A stretch of DNA of 64,000 bases. Source: Flavobacteriales bacterium (GTDB taxonomy: Bacteria; Bacteroidota; Bacteroidia; Flavobacteriales; BACL11). Within the stretch, counting starts at the first letter, position 1. Every line of letters begins with the position of its first letter. The stretch is from assembly GCA_002728175.1 (NCBI GenBank), contig PBVH01000012.1, forward strand, positions 106,996-170,995, written 5' to 3'. The notes under the pieces were generated by a model. That model saw nothing but the letters and a program-made list of their open reading frames with translations, searched no databases and had not been told where the DNA came from. Positions 45,827-56,039 of this stretch are shown here, in pieces. The position numbers and the translations under genes were made by a program.

Positions 45827-47003
45827 CACAGAGACCAGGAAGGTTTTTGCCCTCTAAATATTTGAGCATAGCGCCTCCTCCTGTTGAAACATAAGACACA
45901 CTATTGTTCAAACCAAACTTTTTAATTGCCGCAACAGAATCACCTCCACCTATTAAAGAAAAGGCGCCATTTTTTGTAGCTTCAGCAACTGCAAACCCAA
46001 CTTTTTTTGTCCCGTTTTCAAAGCTGGACATTTCAAAAACCCCCATTGGACCGTTCCAAATAATTGTTTTTGACTTTAAAATAGCTGCACAAAACAGTTG
46101 TATACTTTTTTCTCCAATATCAAATCCAGCAAATTCTTTTGGAATGCTATAGATATCGGAATTATTAATTAAACAGTCATTACTGAATTCAGACCCATTT
46201 ACGGAATCAATAGGAAGTAATAAGTTAACATTTTTATTATTAGCCTCCAAAACCAATTCTTTTGCTAAGTTTAATTTATCTTCTTCAACCAGAGAGTTTG
46301 ATATTTCTCCACCCAAAGCTTTTATAAAGGAATATGCCATCCCACCTCCTATAATTAAATTATCTACAATGTTATATAATGACCTAATAACATCAATTTT
46401 TCCTGATATTTTGGCGCCACCAATAATAGCAGTAACAGGCCTGTTGGTATTTTTCATAACGCTTTTTAATGCTAAAAGTTCTTTTTCAACCAAGAACCCA
46501 ACACACTTTTTGTTGTTAAAGAAGGCGGCAATTTTTGATGTTGATGCGTGATCTCTATGAAGCGTTCCAAAGGCATCATTAATATACCAATTACCAAGAC
46601 GAGCTAAGTCTTTTGCAAAACTCACACAGCCTAGTTTTTCGTTTTTATTAAAACGCATATTTTCTAGTAGAAAAACAGACCCAGGATTCGAGTTGTTAAT
46701 TTTTTCAACCGCGAATGTTTCGAGATAATTTTGTAAAAAAACAACCTTTTGTTTTAGTAATTTTGAAAGCTCATCAACAATGTTGATTAACGAAAAACGA
46801 GATTCGAACGTGCCTTTTGGCCTTCCTAAATGTGATAATATTACCGCCTTACCTCCGGATTTTATAACATAATTTATTGTGTCTAAAGCACCAACAATTC
46901 TACTGTTATCTGTAACAATTAAATCATTATTCAAAGGAACGTTAAAATCTACTCTAATAAGCGCAATTTTATCGCTAAAATTAATATTGCTGATTTTTTT
47001 CAT
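45813..47003 (-). CDS. pgk: Phosphoglycerate kinase
   Basis: Glycolytic enzyme making ATP from 1,3-bisphosphoglycerate. The 396-residue protein contains the N-terminal substrate site LIRVDFNVPLN, the basic-patch region HLGRPKG, and the C-terminal nucleotide site IGGGDSVAA and TGGGAML. The start at 47003 (KKISNINFSD) is chosen over the upstream ATG at 47096, which would add 31 unrelated residues and cover the holB promoter. Confidence 0.98.
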   Translation of the reverse strand: MKKISNINFSDKIALIRVDFNVPLNNDLIVTDNSRIVGALDTINYVIKSGGKAVILSHLGRPKGTFESRFSLINIVDELSKLLKQKVVFLQNYLETFAVEKINNSNPGSVFLLENMRFNKNEKLGCVSFAKDLARLGNWYINDAFGTLHRDHASTSKIAAFFNNKKCVGFLVEKELLALKSVMKNTNRPVTAIIGGAKISGKIDVIRSLYNIVDNLIIGGGMAYSFIKALGGEISNSLVEEDKLNLAKELVLEANNKNVNLLLPIDSVNGSEFSNDCLINNSDIYSIPKEFAGFDIGEKSIQLFCAAILKSKTIIWNGPMGVFEMSSFENGTKKVGFAVAEATKNGAFSLIGGGDSVAAIKKFGLNNSVSYVSTGGGAMLKYLEGKNLPGLCAIED

Positions 47004-47007
47004 TTCA

Positions 47008-47015
47008 CAAAAATA
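47008..47015 (-). promoter_or_regulatory. Candidate -7 element of pgk
   Basis: Minus strand TATTTTTG, exact TAnnTTTG, ending 4 bases before the pgk ATG. It supports the shorter pgk start and a nearly leaderless mRNA. Confidence 0.45.
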
Positions 47016-47030
47016 AAAACATAAATTTTT

Positions 47031-47038
47031 TAATTTTG
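47031..47038 (+). promoter_or_regulatory. Candidate -7 element of the holB-ricT-gldH operon
   Basis: TAATTTTG, exact TAnnTTTG, ending 16 bases before the holB ATG at 47055. No clear -33. Confidence 0.45.
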
Positions 47039-47054
47039 AATAAGAACAAAAAAA

Positions 47055-48197
47055 ATGCTTTTCAGAGACATCCCAGGAAATAACGAAATAAAACAAAAGC
47101 TAATAAATGGTGTTGTTAACGGCAGAATCGCACATGCACAGTTGTTTTGCGGGCCAAACGGAAATGCCAAATTAGCCTTGGCGCTTTCATATGCTAGATA
47201 TGTAAATTGTCAAAGCAAATTACCTACAGACTCTTGTGGATCTTGTTTAAGTTGTAAAAAATATAACAATCTTGAACATCCAGATCTTCATTTAGTGTTT
47301 CCTGTAATAAAAACAACTAAAATAAAAAACACAATTAGTGACCATTATTTAAGCGAATGGAGAAACCTAGTTATAGATAACGCATATTTATCTGTTCAAG
47401 ATTGGGCAGAAGAATATAAAGGTGAAAATAAAATGGGGCAAACAGGAATGATATATAAAGATCAAGCCAAAAGTATAAGTGAAAAAATTAAGTTGAAAAG
47501 TTATGAGTCTAATTATAAGATTGTTCTCATATGGTGTGCCGAACTTATGAACAAAGATGCTGCAAATAAGCTTCTGAAACTTATTGAAGAGCCACCTCAA
47601 AAAACACTTTTTTTACTTACAACTAATAATAAAAACAGTCTTCTTAAAACCATACTGTCAAGATTACAAATTACAAATATTGCTAATTTTAAAAAAAATG
47701 ACCTGTTAACTTATTTTGATCATCTTGAAAAAGATCAATATAAACTAGTTGAAGAACAGGCAGAGGCATTAAATTATGATTTAGGGTCAATAATAAAGCT
47801 TTTGAAAAATCAAGATTCAGAGATAACATATTTTCAGTTTTTTGCAAATTGGATGAGGTTTTTGTACAAGAAAGATGTTCAAAAAATAGTTGATTGGAAT
47901 GAAAAAATATCAATTCTTGGCAGAAAAAATCAAATAGAGTTTTGCAATTATTCTATTAATATTATAAGGGCATGTTTAATATATAAACTAGGTATACAAA
48001 CAAATACAATCATAAAAAAAGAAGAAAAAAAATTTATAAAAAATTTTTCTCCATACTTAAATCAGGATAATATTTTAAATATCGCAAACAAACTAGAGGA
48101 AACAATTTTCGCTATTAGAAGAAATGCAAATTCTAAAATTTTATTTTTTTACTTATCATTAGAGTGTTTAAAATTGTTAACTTTAAAGTCGAATTAA
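47055..48197 (+). CDS. holB: DNA polymerase III subunit delta' (clamp loader)
   Basis: A 380-residue AAA+ clamp-loader subunit. It has a degenerate P-loop (GPNGNAKLALALSYA), a zinc finger of four cysteines (CQSKLPTDSCGSCLSC), and the sensor/SRC-like region LSRLQITN. A degenerate P-loop is expected for delta', which need not hydrolyse ATP. First gene of a plus-strand run through to scoB. Confidence 0.93.
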   Translation: MLFRDIPGNNEIKQKLINGVVNGRIAHAQLFCGPNGNAKLALALSYARYVNCQSKLPTDSCGSCLSCKKYNNLEHPDLHLVFPVIKTTKIKNTISDHYLSEWRNLVIDNAYLSVQDWAEEYKGENKMGQTGMIYKDQAKSISEKIKLKSYESNYKIVLIWCAELMNKDAANKLLKLIEEPPQKTLFLLTTNNKNSLLKTILSRLQITNIANFKKNDLLTYFDHLEKDQYKLVEEQAEALNYDLGSIIKLLKNQDSEITYFQFFANWMRFLYKKDVQKIVDWNEKISILGRKNQIEFCNYSINIIRACLIYKLGIQTNTIIKKEEKKFIKNFSPYLNQDNILNIANKLEETIFAIRRNANSKILFFYLSLECLKLLTLKSN

Positions 48198-48209
48198 TTC
48201 TAATTTAAT

Positions 48210-49304
48210 ATGGCTTGTGGAAACTGTAATACGTGTGATGTTTCAGAAAAAAGAGGCTGTGGAACTAGCTCAGTGTTTGATTGGTTGTATCAAATAGAAA
48301 GTGTTGATGAAAACAACAGAAAACTTGTTGAAGTACAATTTAAAGGAGATCGAAAAGATTTTTTCACCAATGTTGAGGGACTAGATCTTTCTGTTGGAGA
48401 TTGGGTTGCTGTTCAGGCTGAGAAATCCGGTCACGACATTGGAAAAATCACAATGATAGGCGAATTGGTACAATTACAAATTAAAAGAAAAAATAGAGAT
48501 GTTAAAAAAGAACCTCTTAGAAAACTCTATAGAAAAGTAGAAGAAAAAGAGTTAACAAAGTGGACTGAACTAATTAAAAAAGAAACGGACATTTTAGAAA
48601 CCGCTAATAGAATTATTCAAAAACACAAACTAGAAATGAAGCTTTCAGATATTGAGTTTCAAGCTGACAATACAAAAGCAACATTTTTTTACACAGCAGA
48701 AAAAAGAGTAGACTTTAGAAATTTAATTAAGGATTACTCAAAAGAATTTAAGGTTAGAATAGAAATGAAGCAAATAGGTGTTAGGCAAGAGGCGGCGAAA
48801 ATAGGCGGCCTAGGTTCTTGTGGAAGAGAGTTGTGTTGTTCAACATGGATGACAGAATTTCCTTCAGTATCAACATCTGCAGCAAGATATCAACAATTAT
48901 CGATTAATCCTCAAAAAATTTCGGGTCAATGTGGAAGATTAAAATGTTGTTTGAATTTTGAGTTAGAAACATACACTGAAGCTATTAAGGAATTTCCAAG
49001 CTCGAAAACTAAATTAAAATTTAAAAACGGGGAAGCTAAGTTTGCTAAACTAGACGTATTCAAACAAAAGATGTATTATTTTTATGTAAACTCACCAATG
49101 GATGTTTTTGAGCTACACGTAACTAGCGTTAAGCAAATTATTAAGTTAAACAAAGAAGGAAAACAGCCTGAAAAAATAGATGAGTTTGTGATGCTTGAAG
49201 AAGAAAATAGAATAACCTTTAAAGATGGGAGTGGAAAAGGATCTGTTAATCGTTTTGATAATAAAAACAAAAAAAAGCGCTTTAAAAAGAAGAGAGTAAA
49301 ATGA
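48210..49304 (+). CDS. ricT: PSP1 domain protein, RicT/YaaT-like
   Basis: A 364-residue cytoplasmic protein. An N-terminal Cys cluster (ACGNCNTCDVSEKRGCG) is followed by the PSP1 domain, which holds conserved cysteines in GSCGRELCCSTW and SGQCGRLKCCLNFELE. In Bacillus, RicT with RicA and RicF binds two 4Fe-4S clusters and adapts RNase Y; no RicA/RicF partner is visible here. The last 30 residues are Lys/Arg-rich. Overlaps gldH by 4 bases. Confidence 0.9.
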   Translation: MACGNCNTCDVSEKRGCGTSSVFDWLYQIESVDENNRKLVEVQFKGDRKDFFTNVEGLDLSVGDWVAVQAEKSGHDIGKITMIGELVQLQIKRKNRDVKKEPLRKLYRKVEEKELTKWTELIKKETDILETANRIIQKHKLEMKLSDIEFQADNTKATFFYTAEKRVDFRNLIKDYSKEFKVRIEMKQIGVRQEAAKIGGLGSCGRELCCSTWMTEFPSVSTSAARYQQLSINPQKISGQCGRLKCCLNFELETYTEAIKEFPSSKTKLKFKNGEAKFAKLDVFKQKMYYFYVNSPMDVFELHVTSVKQIIKLNKEGKQPEKIDEFVMLEEENRITFKDGSGKGSVNRFDNKNKKKRFKKKRVK

Positions 49305-49765
49305 AAAAAGCAGTTTTTTTTATAACATTATTTGTTTTTATTTCCTGTAATAAAAATAATGTTTATCAGCAATTTTTTGATATTCCGGAAAATACATGGC
49401 ATAAAGATTCACTGATTAATTTTGAATTAAATGATTTAGACACAGCCATTAATTATAAGGTTTTTTTAAATATAAGACATGGCGTCGAATATAAATATCA
49501 AAATATATTTTTATTCTCAAAAACAGATTATAATAAAGATACTTTGGAAATATATTTATGTGACAATGGTGGTAAATGGTATGGTAAAGGGTGGGGTGAT
49601 GTTAAGGAGGTTACAGTAGATATATCTAATGTTAATGATAAAAAAATTACAAAATCAAGTGGCGTATTCTTTGAACAAGCAATGAGGTATGGCGATAAAG
49701 AGAGTATTGACAATCTACAACATATTCACTCTTTAGGAATTTTAATTCAACAAAACAATGATTAA
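49301..49765 (+). CDS. gldH: Gliding motility lipoprotein GldH
   Basis: A 154-residue lipoprotein (AVFFITLFVFISC, Cys16) matching GldH in layout: YQQFFDIPENTWHKDSLINFELN after the anchor, then beta strands to a C-terminus with the HIHSLGILI end. In F. johnsoniae GldH is needed for gliding and chitin use, a phenotype of T9SS-related genes. With porW this supports surface motility or at least T9SS function. Overlaps PBP1A by 8 bases. Confidence 0.9.
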   Translation: MKKAVFFITLFVFISCNKNNVYQQFFDIPENTWHKDSLINFELNDLDTAINYKVFLNIRHGVEYKYQNIFLFSKTDYNKDTLEIYLCDNGGKWYGKGWGDVKEVTVDISNVNDKKITKSSGVFFEQAMRYGDKESIDNLQHIHSLGILIQQNND

Positions 49766-52091
49766 AAGATCAATTCTATTAATTTGGATAATCATACTTA
49801 GTCCATTTTTATCTTTGTTTTTTTTAGTTCAACTAGCATCTTTTGAGTTTTTTGGACCTCTACCAAGCTTACAACAATTAGAAGATCCTAAAAGCAATCT
49901 CGCTACAGAAATTATTTCAGAAGACGGTATAGTTCTAGGAAAATATTTTTTTGAGAATAGAACAAAAGTTGAGTTTGATGAAATTTCAGACAACTTAATT
50001 AATGCCCTGATAGCAACTGAAGATATTCGTTTTAAAAACCATTCTGGAATTGATGTGCGAGCCCTTGTTAGAGCAATATTAGGGGCGATTAAGGGTGATG
50101 TTAGTTCGGGTGGAGCCAGCACAATAACTCAACAGTTAGCAAAAATGTTGTTCACTGAAAAACCCGCAACAGGAGTGCAAAGAGTTTTACAAAAACTAAA
50201 AGAATGGGTTATTTCCGTTCAACTTGAAAAGAGGTATACAAAAAATGAGATTTTAACTATGTACCTAAATAGATTTGATTGGGTAAATAATGCAGTTGGC
50301 ATCGAGTCCGCGTCAAAGGTTTATTTTAACAAAGATCCCATAGACTTAGAAATAGAAGAAGCAGCAATGTTAGTTGGCATGCTAAAAAACCCTTCGCTTT
50401 ATAATCCAAACAGAAGAATAGAATTAACCAAATCTAGAAGGGATGTTGTGTTATATCAAATGATGAAATATAAATTTATTCCAGATTCTATTTATAAAAA
50501 AAGCATAGAAAAAGAAATAATTTTAGATTTTAAAAAAGCCAGTCACAATAGAGGTTTGGCACCATATTTCCGAGAATACCTAAGAACAGAAATGAAAAAA
50601 TGGTGTTCGAAAAATACAAAAGCAGACGGCAAAAGTTACAATCTTTATACAGATGGATTAAAAATATATACCACAATTAATTCTAGATTACAATTTTTTG
50701 CGGAGGAAGCAATGCGCACGCATTTGTTTAAACTTCAAAATGATTTTTATAGACACTGGAGGGGTTATACTAATGCTCCTTTTCCTGAAGATTTTGAAAA
50801 AGAGCAAATAGATGAAATTTTAAATCAAGCGATAAAACGATCAGAAAGGTATATTAAGTTAAAAAAAACCGGAACACCGGAGTTAAAAATCAAAGAAATC
50901 TTTAACAAAAAAGTTCCAATGAAATTGTTAGCGTGGGATAAAAAAATTAAAAAAATACTTCCAAAAAAGGATTTGGAAGATTATTTTACTTCAGGCGACA
51001 CAATCTTTTCGTGGTTTAGAGAAATAGATACTATTTTATCTCCTGTCGATTCAATATACTATAATAAATTTTTTATACACTCTGGCTTAATGAGTATGGA
51101 CCCAACGAATGGACATGTAAAGGCATATGTTGGAGGAATTAACTATAAACATTTTAAATATGATCATGTAACTATTGGCAAAAGACAGGTGGGGTCTACA
51201 TTCAAACCTTTTTTATACTCTTTAGCAGTCCAGGAAGGTTTTTCCCCATGCTACAAAGTGTCAAATATTCCCGTTGTATTTGATAAAAAAAGATGGGGAT
51301 TAGATAAAGATTGGGCTCCACAAAATTCGGGAGACGACTTCGAGGGGCTTTCCTTAAGTATGAAGTTTGGTTTAGCAAATTCAATAAATTCCGTAACAGC
51401 ATACATTATGAAACAGTTTGGACCACAAGCAGTAGTAGATCTTGCGAAAAAAATAGGGATAAAATCCAAAATTTTAGCAGTACCTTCGTTATGTTTAGGA
51501 ACCTTTGATTTGTCTGTTTATGAGATGGTTGGAGCATATTCGACATTTGTTAATAAAGGGGTTTGGACAGAACCAGTTTTTGTAACAAAAATCGAAGATA
51601 AAAACGGTATAATTATCGAAGAATTTACACCTAAAACTCAGGAGGCGATGAGTGAAGAGACAGCAGCAATAATGGTACGATTATTGCAAGGTGTTGTTGA
51701 TGGGGTCTATAGCCCTGAAGCTAAAACCTCAAAAGGAACAGGAGTAAGACTACGATATAAATATAATTTTACCAATGAGATAGGTGGAAAAACTGGAACA
51801 ACACAAAATCAGTCTGATGGATGGTTTATTGGAATTACACCAAATCTCGTAACTGGAGTCTGGTCTGGATGCGAAGATAGAAGTGTTCATTTTAGAGACA
51901 TTTATTATGGTCAAGGAGCAAACATGGCCCTTCCTGTTTTTGCCGAGTATTTAACACGAGTATATGAAGATAAAGATGTTTCAAAAATTATTCCAATAAA
52001 GTTTAATATTCCAAAATATATTGATGTAAAAATGGATTGCGGCGAACAAGTACAAGCAACAGAAGACATATTTTTAGAAGAAGAATTTTAA
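49758..52091 (+). CDS. Class A penicillin-binding protein (PBP1A)
   Basis: A 777-residue bifunctional murein synthase. N-terminal membrane helix; glycosyltransferase domain with catalytic Glu88 in [14 protein letters not shown] and [14 protein letters not shown]; transpeptidase domain with Ser480-Lys483 (GSTFK), SxN in LANSINS and GGKTGTTQN. All active-site residues are present. It is in the holB-ricT-gldH operon, a conserved flavobacterial arrangement. Confidence 0.96.
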   Translation: MIKRSILLIWIIILSPFLSLFFLVQLASFEFFGPLPSLQQLEDPKSNLATEIISEDGIVLGKYFFENRTKVEFDEISDNLINALIATEDIRFKNHSGIDVRALVRAILGAIKGDVSSGGASTITQQLAKMLFTEKPATGVQRVLQKLKEWVISVQLEKRYTKNEILTMYLNRFDWVNNAVGIESASKVYFNKDPIDLEIEEAAMLVGMLKNPSLYNPNRRIELTKSRRDVVLYQMMKYKFIPDSIYKKSIEKEIILDFKKASHNRGLAPYFREYLRTEMKKWCSKNTKADGKSYNLYTDGLKIYTTINSRLQFFAEEAMRTHLFKLQNDFYRHWRGYTNAPFPEDFEKEQIDEILNQAIKRSERYIKLKKTGTPELKIKEIFNKKVPMKLLAWDKKIKKILPKKDLEDYFTSGDTIFSWFREIDTILSPVDSIYYNKFFIHSGLMSMDPTNGHVKAYVGGINYKHFKYDHVTIGKRQVGSTFKPFLYSLAVQEGFSPCYKVSNIPVVFDKKRWGLDKDWAPQNSGDDFEGLSLSMKFGLANSINSVTAYIMKQFGPQAVVDLAKKIGIKSKILAVPSLCLGTFDLSVYEMVGAYSTFVNKGVWTEPVFVTKIEDKNGIIIEEFTPKTQEAMSEETAAIMVRLLQGVVDGVYSPEAKTSKGTGVRLRYKYNFTNEIGGKTGTTQNQSDGWFIGITPNLVTGVWSGCEDRSVHFRDIYYGQGANMALPVFAEYLTRVYEDKDVSKIIPIKFNIPKYIDVKMDCGEQVQATEDIFLEEEF

Positions 52092-52092
52092 T

Positions 52093-52797
52093 ATGATAAA
52101 CAAAAAAGTAAAAGATGTATCGGAAGCTATTGACGGTGTTAAAAGCAATATGACATTGATGTTTGGAGGATTTGGTTTGTCAGGAATACCTGAAAACTGT
52201 ATTAAAGAATTATCCAAAAAAGAAATTTTTAATTTAACATGTATTTCAAATAATGCAGGTGTAGATGATTTTGGTTTAGGATTATTGTTAAAGAAAAGAC
52301 AGGTTGACAGAATGATTTCATCATATGTTGGAGAAAACGCTGAATTTGAAAGACAAATGTTGTCGGGAGAATTAAAAGTAGACTTAATTCCGCAAGGGAC
52401 TTTGGCAGAAAGGTGCAGAGCAGGGGGCGCAGGAATACCAGCTTTTTTTACTCCAGCAGGTTTCGGAACAGAAGTTGCTAACGGAAAAGAAGTAAGGATT
52501 TTTGACGGCAAAGCTCATATTTTAGAAACAGCCTTAACATCAGATTTCGCTTTTGTTAAAGCCTGGAAAGGTGATGAGGCTGGCAATCTAATTTTTAAAG
52601 GCTCAGCTAGAAATTTTAATCCGCTTATGGCAATGGCTGGAAAAATTACAGTTGCAGAAGTTGAAGAGTTGCTACCATCTGGAGAACTTGATCCAAATCA
52701 TGTGCATACACCAGGAATATTTGTACAAAGAATTTTTAAAGGTGAGTTGTATGAGAAGCGAATAGAACAATTAACAACAAGAACAAGAAAGGAATGA
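52093..52797 (+). CDS. scoA: 3-oxoacid CoA-transferase subunit A
   Basis: The 234-residue alpha subunit of a family I CoA-transferase, probably succinyl-CoA:acetoacetate. Motifs: [42 protein letters not shown] and [12 protein letters not shown]. Starts 2 bases after the PBP1A stop and overlaps scoB by ATGA, so the two subunits are coupled. Confidence 0.95.
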   Translation: MINKKVKDVSEAIDGVKSNMTLMFGGFGLSGIPENCIKELSKKEIFNLTCISNNAGVDDFGLGLLLKKRQVDRMISSYVGENAEFERQMLSGELKVDLIPQGTLAERCRAGGAGIPAFFTPAGFGTEVANGKEVRIFDGKAHILETALTSDFAFVKAWKGDEAGNLIFKGSARNFNPLMAMAGKITVAEVEELLPSGELDPNHVHTPGIFVQRIFKGELYEKRIEQLTTRTRKE

Positions 52798-53450
52798 GCT
52801 TAGACAAAAATCAAATTGCAAAAAGAATTGCTCAAGAACTAAAGCATAACACTTATGTTAACTTAGGTATAGGAATCCCTACGTTGGTTGCTAACTATAT
52901 TCCTAATGGAATTGATGTTGAATTTCAGTCAGAAAATGGAGTTTTGGGAATGGGTCCATTTCCTTATGAAGGCGAAGAAGATCCGGATTTAATTAATGCA
53001 GGAAAGCAAACAATAACTACTCTTGCTGGCGCAGCACTTTTTGATTCTGCAACATCATTTGCAATGATTAGAGGAAGACATGTTCAGTTAACAGTTTTAG
53101 GTGCAATGGAAGTTGCTTCAAATGGAGATATTGCTAATTGGAAAATACCAAAAAAAATGGTAAAAGGAATGGGTGGTGCAATGGATTTGGTTGCTTCTGC
53201 TGAAAACATTATTGTTGCAATGATGCATACAAATAAAAAAGGTGAAAGCAAACTGTTAAAAAAATGTACTTTGCCAATTACAGGAGTTTCGTGTGTAAAA
53301 AAAATTGTAACAAACTTAGCGGTTATTGAAGTTACAAAAAAAGGATTTAAACTTTTAGAAAGAGCTCCCGGAGTAAGTGTGGAGCAAATAATAAAGGCAA
53401 CCGAGGGAAATTTGATTGTAAGTGGTGAAGTTCCAGAAATGAAAATTTAA
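52794..53450 (+). CDS. scoB: 3-oxoacid CoA-transferase subunit B
   Basis: The 218-residue beta subunit. The catalytic Glu47 lies in [10 protein letters not shown], followed by the CoA-binding GGAMDLV region. Together with scoA it moves CoA between succinyl-CoA and acetoacetate in ketone or branched-chain/leucine catabolism. End of the plus-strand run; convergent with the ABC ATPase gene 18 bases away. Confidence 0.96.
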   Translation: MSLDKNQIAKRIAQELKHNTYVNLGIGIPTLVANYIPNGIDVEFQSENGVLGMGPFPYEGEEDPDLINAGKQTITTLAGAALFDSATSFAMIRGRHVQLTVLGAMEVASNGDIANWKIPKKMVKGMGGAMDLVASAENIIVAMMHTNKKGESKLLKKCTLPITGVSCVKKIVTNLAVIEVTKKGFKLLERAPGVSVEQIIKATEGNLIVSGEVPEMKI

Positions 53451-53468
53451 ATTTTATAAAAAAAGAAA

Positions 53469-55265
53469 CTAGTTTTTAACAATACCTTTTTGTTCTAAAT
53501 GTTTTTTTATATCCTCTGTTTTACCTTCTGGTATTGCATCGATAAGTTTTTTAGTGTATGAGGTTTCAGGACTATTATATATTTTGTCTGAATCTCCCAT
53601 CTCTTCAATTTTTCCAGACTGCATTACAACCATTCTGTCACTCATGTACTTTACTACAGAAAGATCATGCGAAATAAATATATATGTTAATCCAAACTCA
53701 TCTTTTAAGTCGTTTAACAGGTTAAGAACTTGTGCTTGAACAGAAACATCTAAAGCAGAAACTGATTCATCACAAATAATAAACTTCGGGTTTACCGCTA
53801 AAGCTCGAGCAATACCTATTCTTTGTCTTTGTCCACCAGAAAATTCATGCGGATATCTATAAAAGTGTGTGGGGTCTAAGCTTACCTTGCTTAAAAGTTC
53901 CTCAACTCTTTTTTTTCTTTCATCATCGTCTTTTAAAATATTATGCACCTGCATAGGCTCCATGATTGCATTTCCAATAGTCATTCTAGGGTTTAATGAA
54001 GAATACGGGTCTTGAAAAATAATTTGAACTTCTTTTCGGAACAATCGTAATTCTTCACTGTTCATAGTAGAAACATCCTTTCCTTTGTAAACTATTTTTC
54101 CAGACGTTGGTTCTTCGAGTCTTAAAATTGTTCTTCCACATGTAGTTTTACCACACCCACTTTCTCCAACAAGACCAAGGGTTTCTCCCTTATAAACATC
54201 AAAAGAAATGTTATCAACTGCTTTAACATAACTTGTTATACCCCCAAAAAACCCATTCCTTACAGGAAAATAAGTTTTGAGATTATTTATTTTTAGTATG
54301 GGGTCTTGAGAATAAATTTCATCATGTTTTAGTTTTCTTTGTTTGGTTGAGATGACAAGGTCTTTTGTAAAATCATAAACAGAAACATTGTTATCAATAA
54401 TTTTTCCTTCGCTATCAGTTTGCATAAAATCAGAAACTGTTGGAAGAAATTTATAACGCTTATCTAGAGGAGGCCTACAAGCTAGCAAGCCTTTTGTGTA
54501 CGGGTGTTTAGGATTTGTAAATATATCCCAAACATTGCCCTGTTCGACAATCTTGCCTTTATACATAACAACTACTTTATCAGCAAGCTCTGCAATTACC
54601 CCAAGATCATGCGTTATAAACATAATACCCATATTTTGTTCTTTTTGTAATTTTTGCATTAACTTTAATATGGTTTTTTGAACAGTAACATCCAAAGCTG
54701 TTGTTGGTTCATCTGCAATTAGAACTGATGGTTCACAACTCATAGCCATAGCAATCATTACTCTCTGTTTTTGACCACCTGAAATTTGATGAGGGTAGGT
54801 TGAAAATATTCTTTCAGGTTCTGGTAGCTGAACTTTTTCAAACAGCTTAATAGTTAATTTTTTAGCTTCATCTACACTAAGGTTTTGGTGTAGAGTTATA
54901 GCCTCCATAACTTGATCTCCACATGTGAAAACAGGATTCAGAGATGTCATTGGTTCTTGAAAAATCATAGCGAGATCGTTACCGCGATAAGTTCTCATTT
55001 CATCTTCTGATAGCTTTAACAAATCTACTGAACCACCATCTTTATGAAAAATTATTTCTCCACCACTAATAATACCTGGTGGACTAGGAATTAATCTCAT
55101 GGCGGACAAGGAAGTAACAGATTTACCTGACCCTGATTCACCAACAATACCGATTGTTTCCCCTTTATTTAATACAAAACTTACATCATTTACTGCTTTT
55201 ACAATTGTACCTTCTGTATGAAAATCCGTACACAGATTTTTAAATTCTAATAATTTTTTGCTCAT
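53469..55265 (-). CDS. Peptide/nickel-type ABC transporter ATPase, two fused domains
   Basis: A 598-residue protein with two ATP-binding cassettes in tandem, as DppD-DppF or GsiA: Walker A GESGSGKS near residue 42 and GESGCGKT near 363; signatures ISGGQKQRV and FSGGQRQRI; Walker B IADEPTTALD and ICDESVSALD. Both carry the oligopeptide extension (PHPYTKGLL and PETSYTKKLI). Permease and binding protein genes are not adjacent. It energises import of peptides or similar small molecules. Confidence 0.94.
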   Translation of the reverse strand: MSKKLLEFKNLCTDFHTEGTIVKAVNDVSFVLNKGETIGIVGESGSGKSVTSLSAMRLIPSPPGIISGGEIIFHKDGGSVDLLKLSEDEMRTYRGNDLAMIFQEPMTSLNPVFTCGDQVMEAITLHQNLSVDEAKKLTIKLFEKVQLPEPERIFSTYPHQISGGQKQRVMIAMAMSCEPSVLIADEPTTALDVTVQKTILKLMQKLQKEQNMGIMFITHDLGVIAELADKVVVMYKGKIVEQGNVWDIFTNPKHPYTKGLLACRPPLDKRYKFLPTVSDFMQTDSEGKIIDNNVSVYDFTKDLVISTKQRKLKHDEIYSQDPILKINNLKTYFPVRNGFFGGITSYVKAVDNISFDVYKGETLGLVGESGCGKTTCGRTILRLEEPTSGKIVYKGKDVSTMNSEELRLFRKEVQIIFQDPYSSLNPRMTIGNAIMEPMQVHNILKDDDERKKRVEELLSKVSLDPTHFYRYPHEFSGGQRQRIGIARALAVNPKFIICDESVSALDVSVQAQVLNLLNDLKDEFGLTYIFISHDLSVVKYMSDRMVVMQSGKIEEMGDSDKIYNSPETSYTKKLIDAIPEGKTEDIKKHLEQKGIVKN

Positions 55266-55346
55266 TACATATTTTGTTTGGAGTATAAAAATAAAACTTT
55301 TGAAATTAAATAATGTAAACTTCTAAATAAATAACACTCTAATATT

Positions 55347-56036
55347 TTAAGAAACGTTAAATAAGTCAACAAAATGATTTTTAATTTTTGTTTTCACCTC
55401 ATTAATACAAACAGTTTTATTTATCTCTTTTTCAAGAGACGTAACACGTTTATTAGCAATTCCACAAGGAACAATGTTGTCAAAATAAGATAGATCAGTG
55501 TTAATATTAAATGCAAAACCGTGCATAGTTACCCATCTACTTGTTTTTACACCAATTGCACATATTTTGCGTGAATTTTTTTTTGCTACATCAATCCAAA
55601 CTCCGGTCTCACCCTTAGATCTTTCTCCAACAACGCCATAGTCGTTTAAGGTTTTGATAACAACCTCTTCTAATAAGCGCAAATACCTGTTAATGTCAGA
55701 AAAAAAATTATCCAAATCCAGTATTGGATATCCAACAATTTGTCCAGGTCCGTGATAAGTTATGTCTCCACCTCTATTTGTTACATAGTATTTTGTGTTT
55801 CTAGATTTTAGAAAACTTTGACTAACCAAAAGGTTATTTTTGTCACCGCTTTTACCAATAGTATAGACATGGTTGTGTTCACAAAATATAAAATGATTTT
55901 TGGTGGGGAGAGTTAAATCCTCCTTTCTATTTTTTGACTTTGTTTGAAGAATTTCAGAAAAAAGAACATCTTGGTATTCCCAACACTCTTTATAGTCAGT
56001 TCTACCAAGATCTATAAAATCAACCTTTTTGTTCAT
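55347..56036 (-). CDS. lipB: Octanoyl-[acyl-carrier-protein]:protein octanoyltransferase
   Basis: Moves octanoate from octanoyl-ACP onto lipoyl domains, the first step of lipoate synthesis. The 229-residue protein has NRGGDITYHGPGQIVGYPIL, catalytic Lys157 (RKICAIG) and Cys191 (VPCGIANKRVTSL), with the family's 34-residue spacing between them. Three bases from the Pgi/Pmi gene. Confidence 0.96.
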   Translation of the reverse strand: MNKKVDFIDLGRTDYKECWEYQDVLFSEILQTKSKNRKEDLTLPTKNHFIFCEHNHVYTIGKSGDKNNLLVSQSFLKSRNTKYYVTNRGGDITYHGPGQIVGYPILDLDNFFSDINRYLRLLEEVVIKTLNDYGVVGERSKGETGVWIDVAKKNSRKICAIGVKTSRWVTMHGFAFNINTDLSYFDNIVPCGIANKRVTSLEKEINKTVCINEVKTKIKNHFVDLFNVS

Positions 56037-56039
56037 TAA

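Noticed and set aside
47004..47096. N-terminal extension of pgk by 31 residues
   Set aside because: The added residues match nothing in Pgk and overlap the divergent promoter region; the start at 47003 fits the family.
53451..53468. A bidirectional terminator between scoB and the ABC ATPase gene
   Set aside because: The gap is only 18 bases of A-rich sequence without a stem.
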